A stretch of DNA of 9,842 bases, taken from the NCBI GenBank assembly GCA_023259875.1, contig JALRFL010000153.1, forward strand, positions 1-9,842, in the 5' to 3' direction. The stretch is from Alphaproteobacteria bacterium (GTDB taxonomy: Bacteria; Pseudomonadota; Alphaproteobacteria; Puniceispirillales; UBA1172). Shown here piece after piece: positions 1 through 5,960 of the stretch (positions are counted from its first letter, which is position 1; the number at the start of each line of letters is the position of its first letter). The position numbers and the translations under genes are program-made. The notes under the pieces are model-generated. The model did no database searches. It was not told the DNA's origin and saw nothing but the letters and a program-made list of their open reading frames with translations.

Positions 1-631
1 AATAGGTGCGGATATTCTTATGAACTGCCCGAAGGAAATCAGATGCTTTTTTGAATTCGGCATCACTGGCTTTATTCCAATCGGTTACCCCAATTGCCAG
101 AAACCCTAGGGCATAAGCATCATCAACATTGTCTGGGATTGAAACTTTACCTTGAAACTTCGGATCAGCAAAAGATTGCAGGGTTGAGGCATCGGCCTCA
201 CTGACCAGATCTGTGCGATAGGTCATGGCTGTTGCACCCCAATCAATCGGCACAGCCCACTGGTTGCCATTGGTGTTAAAGCCATCAAGATTTTTCATTT
301 CAGGAATGACTTTATCCCAATTGGTCAAACGTGAGGTGTCGATCGGTAACAACATATCTGCGTCTCTCAGCTTAACGACGCTGGGAGAACATGGGTGATG
401 CAAATCGGCCTTGTAACCAGCCCGAATCTTTTGAAACGCTTCTTCTTCATCAGAAAAGAAGTTATATGAAGGCGGACTGCCGTATTTTTCCATATAATCT
501 TGGAAAAAATTCTCGTCTTCATATCCGCCCCAATCAAAGATGATCAATTCGGCGTTAGTGGCTTGGACCGTGCCTAGCATCCCAAGGGTGCTAACTGCGG
601 TAGCCATTAAAATATGCTTCAGCTTTACCAT
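1..631 (-). CDS. PotD-like polyamine-type ABC transporter substrate-binding protein (3' end cut off by window edge)
   Basis: This is the N-terminal 210 residues of a periplasmic extracellular solute-binding protein that would capture a ligand for an ABC importer. The start at 631 is well supported by a strong GGAGG Shine-Dalgarno at 637-641, five bases upstream. Residues 1-24 form a signal peptide (MVKLKH basic start, then a hydrophobic core), with likely cleavage after VQA (24) or TNA (27). The mature protein begins with ELIIFDWGGYEDENF, the opening beta strand typical of the PotD/PotF class, with W34 and Y37 placed where aromatic residues line the polyamine pocket in that family. Later segments (PIDTSRLTNWDKV, WAVPIDWGATAMTYRTDLV) also fit PotD-like proteins. 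Substrate is inferred: putrescine, spermidine or another amine are candidates. It lies 109 bases downstream of the class III aminotransferase, in the same direction. Permease and ATPase genes are expected beyond the left edge. The reading frame is open to base 1, so the protein is truncated only by the window. Confidence 0.85.
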   Translation of the reverse strand, partial: MVKLKHILMATAVSTLGMLGTVQATNAELIIFDWGGYEDENFFQDYMEKYGSPPSYNFFSDEEEAFQKIRAGYKADLHHPCSPSVVKLRDADMLLPIDTSRLTNWDKVIPEMKNLDGFNTNGNQWAVPIDWGATAMTYRTDLVSEADASTLQSFADPKFQGKVSIPDNVDDAYALGFLAIGVTDWNKASDAEFKKASDFLRAVHKNIRTY

Positions 632-660
632 GGTTTCCTCCTTTATTTTTAGTTTATTTT

Positions 661-688
661 ATTATGGCAAGATTTGCTTCTTATGCAA
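661..688 (-). promoter_or_regulatory. Possible sigma70-type promoter for the PotD-like gene
   Basis: Read on the minus strand, TTGCAT (683-688) and CATAAT (661-666) are separated by 16 bases. The CATAAT box lies about 29 bases upstream of the ATG at 631. The -10 element is good (five of six) but the -35 element matches only its TTG. It is called by eye and could be fortuitous in this AT-rich spacer. Confidence 0.3.
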
Positions 689-701
689 TAGCCTAATTGC
701 A
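684..701. promoter_or_regulatory. Perfect 6-6-6 inverted repeat, candidate operator upstream of the PotD-like gene
   Basis: TGCAAT (684-689) and ATTGCA (696-701) are exact inverted copies separated by AGCCTA. The repeat overlaps the candidate -35 element of the binding-protein gene. It is not followed by a T-run on either strand, so an intrinsic terminator for the preceding aminotransferase is unlikely. A dimeric repressor or activator site is the natural reading, but no regulator gene is present to support it. Confidence 0.35.
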
Positions 702-740
702 AAGATCAAATTGGCATTGCCCCTCTGCATATGGTTATGT

Positions 741-2141
741 CTAAATGGTGTTCTGCACCTCAATGATAGCTTCTTCAAGGATATCAAAGAGTTTATCAAT
801 CTCATCACGGGTAATGATGAGTGGTGGGGAAAATACGCACATATTGATAATCGGCCGAACAAGGAGTCCACGCTTTTCGCAAGCTTCGTCCATCATCTGA
901 CCAAAATGGCTATCAATCCTCAATCGGGCTTCTTCTGATGCGCTGGTAGAGGCCAACCCTTCAAGGCATCCAAGTAAGCCCATCCCACGTGCATCACCGA
1001 TAATGTCATATTTATCGCCAATCTGACGCAGGCGATCTTGAAAATAAGGGGAGATTTCACGCACATGTTCCATGATGCCTTCCCGTTCCATGATTTCCAT
1101 GTTGGTCAACGCTGCCCGCGCCGCCACCGGATGTCCGGAATAGGTATAACCATTGGTAAAGGGATGAGAGCCATCAATGTGATCAAAGCCTTTGAAAAGC
1201 GAATCAGAAATGATGGCCGCCCCCATCGGAACATACCCAGAGGTTAACCCCTTGGCACAAGTAATGATGTCCGGTTGGATGCCGAACACCGCCTCAGACG
1301 CAAACCAATGCCCCATTCGCCCAAAGGCGGTTACAATTTCATCAGAGATGTAAACAATATCGTATTTCCGGCATAATTCGCGTGTCCGCTTATGATAACC
1401 CGGTGGGGGAATTATCACGCCGCCAGATGCCAGCACAGGTTCAGCAATAAAACAGCCTATATTTTCTGCACCGACCGAAATGATGCGATCTTCCATATCT
1501 TTGATTTTGGCATCGCACCATTCTTCAAGGCTAGTGCCTTTAGGTCTTAAATAGGGGTTGATATTTGGCAGCATGGAAACAAGGTCTCTATGCGTGTCCA
1601 TGAAACGCCGGTCATGCTCTCGCCCTGTTCCAGATACGCTGGCCGCCAAATAGGATGAGCCATGATAGCCTTTCTCGCGGCAAAGAATGGTTTTCTTTTG
1701 CGGCCTCCCCATGATGTTGTTGCGATATTGGACAAAGCGCAAAGCGGTATCTACCGCGTCAGAACCGCCATTGGTGAAAAACACATTATTCAGATCGCCG
1801 GGGGCTTTATCCGAGATTTTTTTGCCTAGCAGGGCAGAGGTTTCGTTAGTCGTGAACCAAGGGCTGGAATAAGTCATTTTCATGACTTGATCAGCAATAG
1901 CATCCGCCATCTCGCGGCGACCATAACCGATATTAACACACCACATTCCCCCGGGGCCATCAATCAGCTTATTGCCATGACCATCAATAAGATAAATGCC
2001 ATCCGCGCTTGATATTTGGGTCATTTCAGGAGGATCGTCGGTCAGATCACTCCATGGGTGGATAAGATGTTCTTGGTCCCAATACTGCACCTGATCAGGT
2101 GAAATAGTGTCATTCTTTAGGTTTTTATCGCTAGCTGTCAT
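741..2141 (-). CDS. Class III PLP-dependent aminotransferase (omega-amino acid/diamine type)
   Basis: A fold-type I, class III aminotransferase, about 466 residues from the ATG at 2141, the usual family length. It would move a terminal or alpha amino group to a keto acid such as pyruvate in the cytoplasm. Visible motifs are the cofactor phosphate loop NGGSDAVDTALR (124-135), GYHG (158-161), EP at 234-235, the DEI motif with the pyridine-binding Asp267, the Schiff-base Lys297 in TCAKGLTSG, and GYTYSGHPVA (331-340) with Thr333. The N-terminal region (YWDQEHLIHPWSDL) resembles aspartate-aminotransferase-family, putrescine-pyruvate or taurine/beta-alanine-pyruvate enzymes; substrate cannot be fixed by eye. 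Start is uncertain: an ATG at 2153 adds MNWI, and a TTG at 2240 would overlap the EamA gene. None of the three has a clear Shine-Dalgarno. The gene follows the EamA transporter by about 50 bases and precedes the PotD-like protein, which favours an amine-utilisation role by inference. Confidence 0.9.
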   Translation of the reverse strand: MTASDKNLKNDTISPDQVQYWDQEHLIHPWSDLTDDPPEMTQISSADGIYLIDGHGNKLIDGPGGMWCVNIGYGRREMADAIADQVMKMTYSSPWFTTNETSALLGKKISDKAPGDLNNVFFTNGGSDAVDTALRFVQYRNNIMGRPQKKTILCREKGYHGSSYLAASVSGTGREHDRRFMDTHRDLVSMLPNINPYLRPKGTSLEEWCDAKIKDMEDRIISVGAENIGCFIAEPVLASGGVIIPPPGYHKRTRELCRKYDIVYISDEIVTAFGRMGHWFASEAVFGIQPDIITCAKGLTSGYVPMGAAIISDSLFKGFDHIDGSHPFTNGYTYSGHPVAARAALTNMEIMEREGIMEHVREISPYFQDRLRQIGDKYDIIGDARGMGLLGCLEGLASTSASEEARLRIDSHFGQMMDEACEKRGLLVRPIINMCVFSPPLIITRDEIDKLFDILEEAIIEVQNTI

Positions 2142-2193
2142 TATCCAATTCATAATTGTTAAAAAAATATCATGACAGCCCTCAAAATGGGTG

Positions 2194-3177
2194 TCAATCG
2201 CTGTCCACTCTCTGGGTTTTGTGATCAATACCTTGATCAAGGATAAAGGGTTTTACCCCTGATGGCAGAGATGGTGGGACAGGGGTTTTATCGCGGCGTG
2301 GACGCACCAAGGTTAATCCGACAAGCATAACCAGCAACGCCAACCATACGCTGGTAGAATACTGATCATCAAAAATAAGAATTCCCCAGAATACTCCTGA
2401 AAGTGTCACCATATAGCCCACTTGTGAGGCAAAAACAGGGCCGGCACTGACAATCAGAAACACAAAACTGGAATAGGCTACCGCTGAGATCATAGCAATG
2501 CCAAGGATAGACCATTCCAGCTGACCAAGGGGAAAATGAGGGATAAACAAATGGTCAAAATAAATAGCTAAAGGCAAGATGATCAATGCCGCCACCAAGT
2601 TCATGCCTACCGAGATACGGATAGGGCCTAAATCGTCTGGCTGATAGCGATCAATGATTAAGTTTTCAAAGGCATAACTTGCCGCGCCAAAACAAGACAT
2701 CAGCACCCAGAACACCGCGCGTTCATTAGGCAGACTGCTTTCAGGCAAAACCAGCAAAAGGATACCAATAGCACCAGCCAGCAATCCTAACAATTTGATA
2801 TAAGATATGTTTTCAAGCCGGATCAGCAAAGCCATGCCATAAGTCAGCATCGGAACAAGCGTATCTGCGATAGAAAGAATCCCCGGTTGAACATAGCGCG
2901 AAGCCGAATAAAAAATGATCCCCGGCAACAAAACCCCACTAAGAGCAATGACCAAGATCAGCCCTAAATGATGCCGTTTAATCCCCAATGACCCATTGCG
3001 AATAAGCGCGTAAATAAGCAGAAAAGTGCCACTAAGCAAAGTCTGCCAGAAAGCAATACCAAGCACCGCCGCGCCGGTATTCGTAGCCAGCTTAGTCAGA
3101 GAAAATGAAAGCCCCCATACTGTCCCTGTTGTGATCAGGATCAGCCATGGCCAAAAATGCCAAAGCCGAGAAATCAT
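2194..3177 (-). CDS. EamA/DMT-superfamily membrane transporter, first copy
   Basis: A 327-residue polytopic inner-membrane protein of the drug/metabolite transporter superfamily, made of two EamA repeats of about five helices each. The first repeat opens with WLILITTGTVWGLSFSLTKLA and contains the characteristic stretch FYSASRYVQPGILSIADTLVPML. The second starts near FWVLMSCFGAASYAFENLII and ends with VWLALLVMLVGLTLVRPRR. A hydrophilic tail of about 35 residues follows the last helix and should be cytoplasmic. Family members usually move amino acids, metabolites or related compounds, often outward; the substrate here is unknown. Its ATG overlaps the stop codon of the upstream D-amino-acid-aminotransferase-like gene as ATGA (3174-3177), so the two are probably translationally coupled and functionally linked. 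The class III aminotransferase follows on the same strand. Confidence 0.88.
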   Translation of the reverse strand: MISRLWHFWPWLILITTGTVWGLSFSLTKLATNTGAAVLGIAFWQTLLSGTFLLIYALIRNGSLGIKRHHLGLILVIALSGVLLPGIIFYSASRYVQPGILSIADTLVPMLTYGMALLIRLENISYIKLLGLLAGAIGILLLVLPESSLPNERAVFWVLMSCFGAASYAFENLIIDRYQPDDLGPIRISVGMNLVAALIILPLAIYFDHLFIPHFPLGQLEWSILGIAMISAVAYSSFVFLIVSAGPVFASQVGYMVTLSGVFWGILIFDDQYSTSVWLALLVMLVGLTLVRPRRDKTPVPPSLPSGVKPFILDQGIDHKTQRVDSD

Positions 3178-4034
3178 ATGGCGACCTTGACGCTTTCTTC
3201 AATATACATCTGGCGTAAGGCAAGGGTGTGTTCACCCGGCTTGCCAGTTCCAATATCTTGGCCATCAATAGAAACCACTGGCATGACATAGGTTGACGCC
3301 GAGGTCACAAAGGCCTCCTCCGCCGCTAAGGCTTCGTCAAGGGTAAAGGGGCGTTCTTCAATTTTCATTTGTCGAGATTGCGCATATTTCAGTAACGACG
3401 CACGCGTGATCCCATGAAGAATATCATTTGATAAATGTCTGGTGATAATCACCCCATCTTTGATGATATAAGCGTTATTGGATGTGCCTTCGGTGATGGT
3501 GCCATCTTCGATCATCCAAGTGTCGTCAAAACCTAAACGCTTGGCCGTGGTCTTTGCGATAGATGGGTAGAGCAACTGAACGGTTTTGATATCCCTGCGC
3601 TTCCAGCGCAAATCTTCCATTGTCATCACAGCCCAGCCTTTATCTAGTTTGGAGTGGCGTGGGTCTGGCCTTTCTTGAGTGAACAACACGATTGTTGGGG
3701 GGATGCTCTCCCCCTCGGCATAAAGGAAATCACGGTCACCGGGGTTGCCGCGTGTGATCTGAATATAAACGCCGCCATGAACAAGGTGATTGCGTGCAAT
3801 CAGCTCACGGTGGATGGCTAACATCTCTTCTTTATTTGGGTCATAAGCGATATCAAGCTCACGCAGAGAACGGCGCATTCGCTCTAGGTGTCCATCAAAC
3901 TCAATCATCTTGCCATCGATCACTGCGGTGACCTCATAAATGGCATCAGCCATCAGAAATCCACGATCAAAAATCGAAACTTTAGCATCTTCTTCAGGCA
4001 GATAACTGCCGTTTATATATACGGTTCTGGACAT
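3174..4034 (-). CDS. Class IV PLP aminotransferase, D-amino acid aminotransferase-like
   Basis: A fold-type IV aminotransferase of 286 residues from the ATG at 4034 (a GAGAA element lies a few bases upstream; an in-frame TTG at 4046 is less likely). The family moves amino groups between D-amino acids and 2-oxo acids. Conserved features are FDRGFLMADAIYEV (22-35) with Arg24 and Tyr33, YIQITRG (90-96), the catalytic lysine Lys150 in RRDIKTVQLLYPSIAK, and TEGTSNNAY (181-189) with Glu182, the cofactor-contacting glutamate. Length and motif order match bacterial D-alanine aminotransferase better than branched-chain aminotransferase. However, the R-x-H carboxylate clamp of the Bacillus enzyme appears as GDRDF (99-103): the arginine is kept but the histidine is not. 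D-amino acid specificity is therefore likely, not proven. It is the first gene of a minus-strand unit, coupled to the EamA gene by a 4-base overlap, and is divergent from the hydroxypyruvate-isomerase-like gene. Confidence 0.88.
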   Translation of the reverse strand: MSRTVYINGSYLPEEDAKVSIFDRGFLMADAIYEVTAVIDGKMIEFDGHLERMRRSLRELDIAYDPNKEEMLAIHRELIARNHLVHGGVYIQITRGNPGDRDFLYAEGESIPPTIVLFTQERPDPRHSKLDKGWAVMTMEDLRWKRRDIKTVQLLYPSIAKTTAKRLGFDDTWMIEDGTITEGTSNNAYIIKDGVIITRHLSNDILHGITRASLLKYAQSRQMKIEERPFTLDEALAAEEAFVTSASTYVMPVVSIDGQDIGTGKPGEHTLALRQMYIEESVKVAI

Positions 4035-4153
4035 ATTGATTCTCAAAAAGGGTTACGGATATGCGGATGATATGACATCATGACACCACTTTACCCTTGA
4101 ACCGATAAGAGGCAAAATAAAAATCCTTCAAGCATTAAAGAGATAGGCCTCGG
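4035..4153. promoter_or_regulatory. Divergent intergenic region, expected to hold two promoters
   Basis: These 119 bases separate the minus-strand aminotransferase unit from the plus-strand isomerase gene, so both promoters should lie here. No convincing pair of -35/-10 boxes stands out. On the plus strand TTGAAC (4097-4102) is a fair -35, but the AT-rich bases after it give no good -10. On the minus strand only partial matches are found. A short inverted repeat, ATGAT-5-ATCAT, occupies 4067-4081, and ATGACA occurs twice (4072-4077 and 4080-4085). Either might be a regulator site. Confidence 0.45.
4067..4081. repeat. Short inverted repeat in the divergent promoter region
   Basis: ATGAT (4067-4071) and ATCAT (4077-4081) are inverted copies around a five-base centre. 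The arms are short and AT-rich, so chance is a real possibility. Position is the main argument: it lies between two divergent start codons, 33 bases upstream of the aminotransferase ATG. Confidence 0.2.
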
Positions 4154-4939
4154 ATGATCTTATTTTCTGCCAATTTAGGCTTTCTGTGGAAAGACCTTGC
4201 GCTTCCGGATGCTATCCGTGCCGCCTATCGGCATGGGTTTGATGCGGTAGAATGCCATTGGCCCTATGATATCCCCTCATCCGAGGTAAGGGCAGCCCTT
4301 GAAGACACAAGTTTGCCTATGTTGGGGCTCAATACGCCACTTGCCAAGGGTGACGCGGATAACTTTGGCCTTGCCGCCTTGCCGGGACGCGAGAAAGAGG
4401 CAAGGGAAGGGGTGCTAACAGCCCTTGGCTATGCGGCGGAAATCGGCGCGCGCGGGGTTCATGTCATGGCTGGAAAGGTTGAAAAAACCCCTGAAGCCGA
4501 GGCCTGTTTCCTATCCTTGCTAGGCTTTGCCGCAGACGCCGCCGCTAAACAAGACCTTGAGATTTGGATTGAGCCAATTAATCCAATGGATGTGCCTGGA
4601 TATTACCTCAATCACACGGACGCGGCGCTAAGACTGATTAAGGCCATTGACGCCCCTCATCTCGGGCTGATGTTTGATTGTTATCATATCGCCAAACAAG
4701 GGGGTGATGTTCTGCGTGAACTGGATCAATGCTGGCCTTATATCCGGCATATTCAAATCGCAGGGGTGCCAGATCGGGGTGAGCCGCATGATAGCACCGT
4801 GTCTTATGAAAATTTATGCCGCGATTTGTTGGCGCGTGGGTATCAAGGCTATTTGGGGGCAGAATACCGACCTCAGAAATCGGTAGAACAGGGGCTGGGC
4901 TGGTTAAGCGATTTGCGTCAAACGCTTTCAGAGGTTTGA
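4154..4939 (+). CDS. Hydroxypyruvate isomerase-family TIM-barrel protein
   Basis: A 261-residue xylose-isomerase-like TIM barrel of the Hyi/OtnI family, of normal length. Hyi converts hydroxypyruvate to tartronate semialdehyde; OtnI isomerises 2-oxo-tetronates. Recognisable family signatures are FDAVECHWPYD (29-39), LNTPLAKGD (59-67), LPGRE (76-80), GVHVMAG (101-107), IEPIN (139-143), MFDCYH (173-178), IQIAGVPDRGEP (200-211) and GAEYRP (235-240). Glu140, Asp175, Gln201 and Glu237 occupy the expected metal-ligand or catalytic positions. One deviation is that the family's usual GE-I/L-NY after the VPGRxEP loop is replaced by DSTVSY (213-218), so substrate preference may differ. The ATG at 4154 follows a modest AGAGATAGG ribosome site. 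It is the only plus-strand gene here, divergent from the D-aminotransferase, and its end overlaps the second EamA gene tail to tail by 22 bases. The pairing suggests handling of hydroxypyruvate made from serine; that is inference. Confidence 0.85.
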   Translation: MILFSANLGFLWKDLALPDAIRAAYRHGFDAVECHWPYDIPSSEVRAALEDTSLPMLGLNTPLAKGDADNFGLAALPGREKEAREGVLTALGYAAEIGARGVHVMAGKVEKTPEAEACFLSLLGFAADAAAKQDLEIWIEPINPMDVPGYYLNHTDAALRLIKAIDAPHLGLMFDCYHIAKQGGDVLRELDQCWPYIRHIQIAGVPDRGEPHDSTVSYENLCRDLLARGYQGYLGAEYRPQKSVEQGLGWLSDLRQTLSEV

Positions 4940-5826
4940 TGCTTGCGTTCGCGCCAAACAATAATTAACCCTGCGCCAATGATAATGAAGACCCCGGGGA
5001 TTAATTGCCCAAAGGGCGCTTCAGAAAAGGCCAGATAGCCAAGTACAAAAGAGATCGGGATGCCAAAATATTCAAAAGGTGCCAGTTGACCCGGTTCAGC
5101 AAGGCGATATGAACTCACAAGGCATAACACCCCTACACCACCACAAACGCCAACGCTTAGAAACATCAGCCAGTCATGACCTGTGGTGATAGGCAAAGGG
5201 GTGCTTAGGGCATAAAGCAAGATCACCGAAAATATGGTTGTGACGATTTGGGTTACAAACTGTATCGCGCTTGAGCTGATTTCTTCGGGAAACAAACGCA
5301 CCGTGATTGACGATAACGCATACCCCATCGCCGCCACGACAGGCAAAATGGCATAAATCGTAAATGCATCCCCACCAGGGCGCATAATCAACATCACCCC
5401 AAGAAAACCAATAATCACCGCTGACCATCGCCAGAAACCCACTTTATGCCCCAAAACAGGAACGGATAATGCGGTGATAAATAATGGCCCAGCAAAGGCT
5501 AGCGTTGTGGCTGTGGCAAAGGCGATATAACTCAGCGCGGTGTAATAGCAAATTTGAGCCATATTGACGCTTAACGCGCGAAAGACAGTTAATAGGAATA
5601 AGCGCGGTGTCATAATAGAAAACACATCGCGCGCCGACCGGCTAATCAACACAAAAACCACTGCCGGGATTGTGCCAAACAGGTTGCGCATGGTGCTGAT
5701 CTGATAAATCGAAAACTCATCACTTAGCAACCGAACAACCACCCCCATGAGATCAAATGCTAAAATTCCAAAAAGGATAATTGCAATAGCACGATAAAGA
5801 GGTGGCAGGTTAAGAGGAGAAAACAT
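4918..5826 (-). CDS. EamA/DMT-superfamily membrane transporter, second copy
   Basis: A 302-residue inner-membrane protein with two EamA repeats, about ten helices. The first repeat runs from LYRAIAIILFGILAFDLMGVV to roughly FLGVMLIMRPGGDAF. The second runs from YAILPVVAAMGYALSSITVRL to FIIIGAGLIIVWRERK, ending in a short basic tail. Motifs such as STMRNLFGT, ALSYIAFATATTLAFAGPLFI and SSYRLAEPGQLAPFEYFGI are typical of the RhaT/RibN/SAM-carrier-like branch of the superfamily; the substrate is unknown. It is clearly different in sequence from the other EamA protein in the window, so it is not a local duplication. The ATG at 5826 lacks a strong Shine-Dalgarno. It lies 129 bases downstream of the peptide-transporter ATPase on the same strand and may have its own promoter. 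Its last 22 bases overlap the convergent isomerase gene. Confidence 0.87.
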   Translation of the reverse strand: MFSPLNLPPLYRAIAIILFGILAFDLMGVVVRLLSDEFSIYQISTMRNLFGTIPAVVFVLISRSARDVFSIMTPRLFLLTVFRALSVNMAQICYYTALSYIAFATATTLAFAGPLFITALSVPVLGHKVGFWRWSAVIIGFLGVMLIMRPGGDAFTIYAILPVVAAMGYALSSITVRLFPEEISSSAIQFVTQIVTTIFSVILLYALSTPLPITTGHDWLMFLSVGVCGGVGVLCLVSSYRLAEPGQLAPFEYFGIPISFVLGYLAFSEAPFGQLIPGVFIIIGAGLIIVWRERKHQTSESV

Positions 5827-5838
5827 GAATGCCGCAAG

Positions 5839-5866
5839 ACTATAATGAATAAGCCTTAACTATAAT
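5839..5866. repeat. Direct repeat ACTATAAT, two copies 20 bases apart
   Basis: ACTATAAT occurs at 5839-5846 and again at 5859-5866, just upstream of the second EamA gene. The 20-base period equals about two helical turns, so a protein could contact both on one face. Each copy contains a perfect TATAAT on the plus strand and ATTATA on the minus strand, so one may act as a -10 region. No convincing -35 box was found for either direction. Confidence 0.3.
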
Positions 5867-5923
5867 CGCATAACGGGCCATGATCCAGTTGATAAGTGAT
5901 GAACGGAAAACCGAGTCATAAAA

Positions 5924-5960
5924 CCTAAAGAAAACAATGGGATATTGTTATCATTTTAGG
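5924..5960 (-). terminator. Possible weak terminator hairpin after the peptide-transporter ATPase gene
   Basis: On the minus strand, starting just after the TAA at 5956-5958, AACAAT and ATTGTT (5944-5949 and 5933-5938) form a six-pair stem with a five-base loop, followed by TTCTTT. Flanking CCTAAA and TTTAGG (5924-5929 and 5955-5960) can extend the structure with an internal bulge. The stem is AT-rich, so termination would be inefficient and read-through to the EamA gene is possible. Confidence 0.35.

Noticed and set aside
540..938. Plus-strand open frame of 132 codons with hydrophobic stretches
   Set aside because: It runs antisense across the binding-protein start, the spacer and the aminotransferase end, and has no family resemblance.
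2142..2240. Longer form of the class III aminotransferase starting at TTG 2240
   Set aside because: It would overlap the end of the EamA gene by 47 bases, uses a rare start codon without a ribosome site, and adds residues with no resemblance to the family N-terminus.
2169..4085. Shared 9-mer ATCATGACA at 2169-2177 and 4077-4085, upstream of the two aminotransferase genes
   Set aside because: Nine bases can recur by chance in a window this size, the distances to the start codons differ, and the flanks do not match.
2194..5826. Local duplication giving rise to the two EamA genes
   Set aside because: The two proteins differ throughout in sequence and length and lack a shared flanking gene, so independent origin within the large superfamily is more likely.
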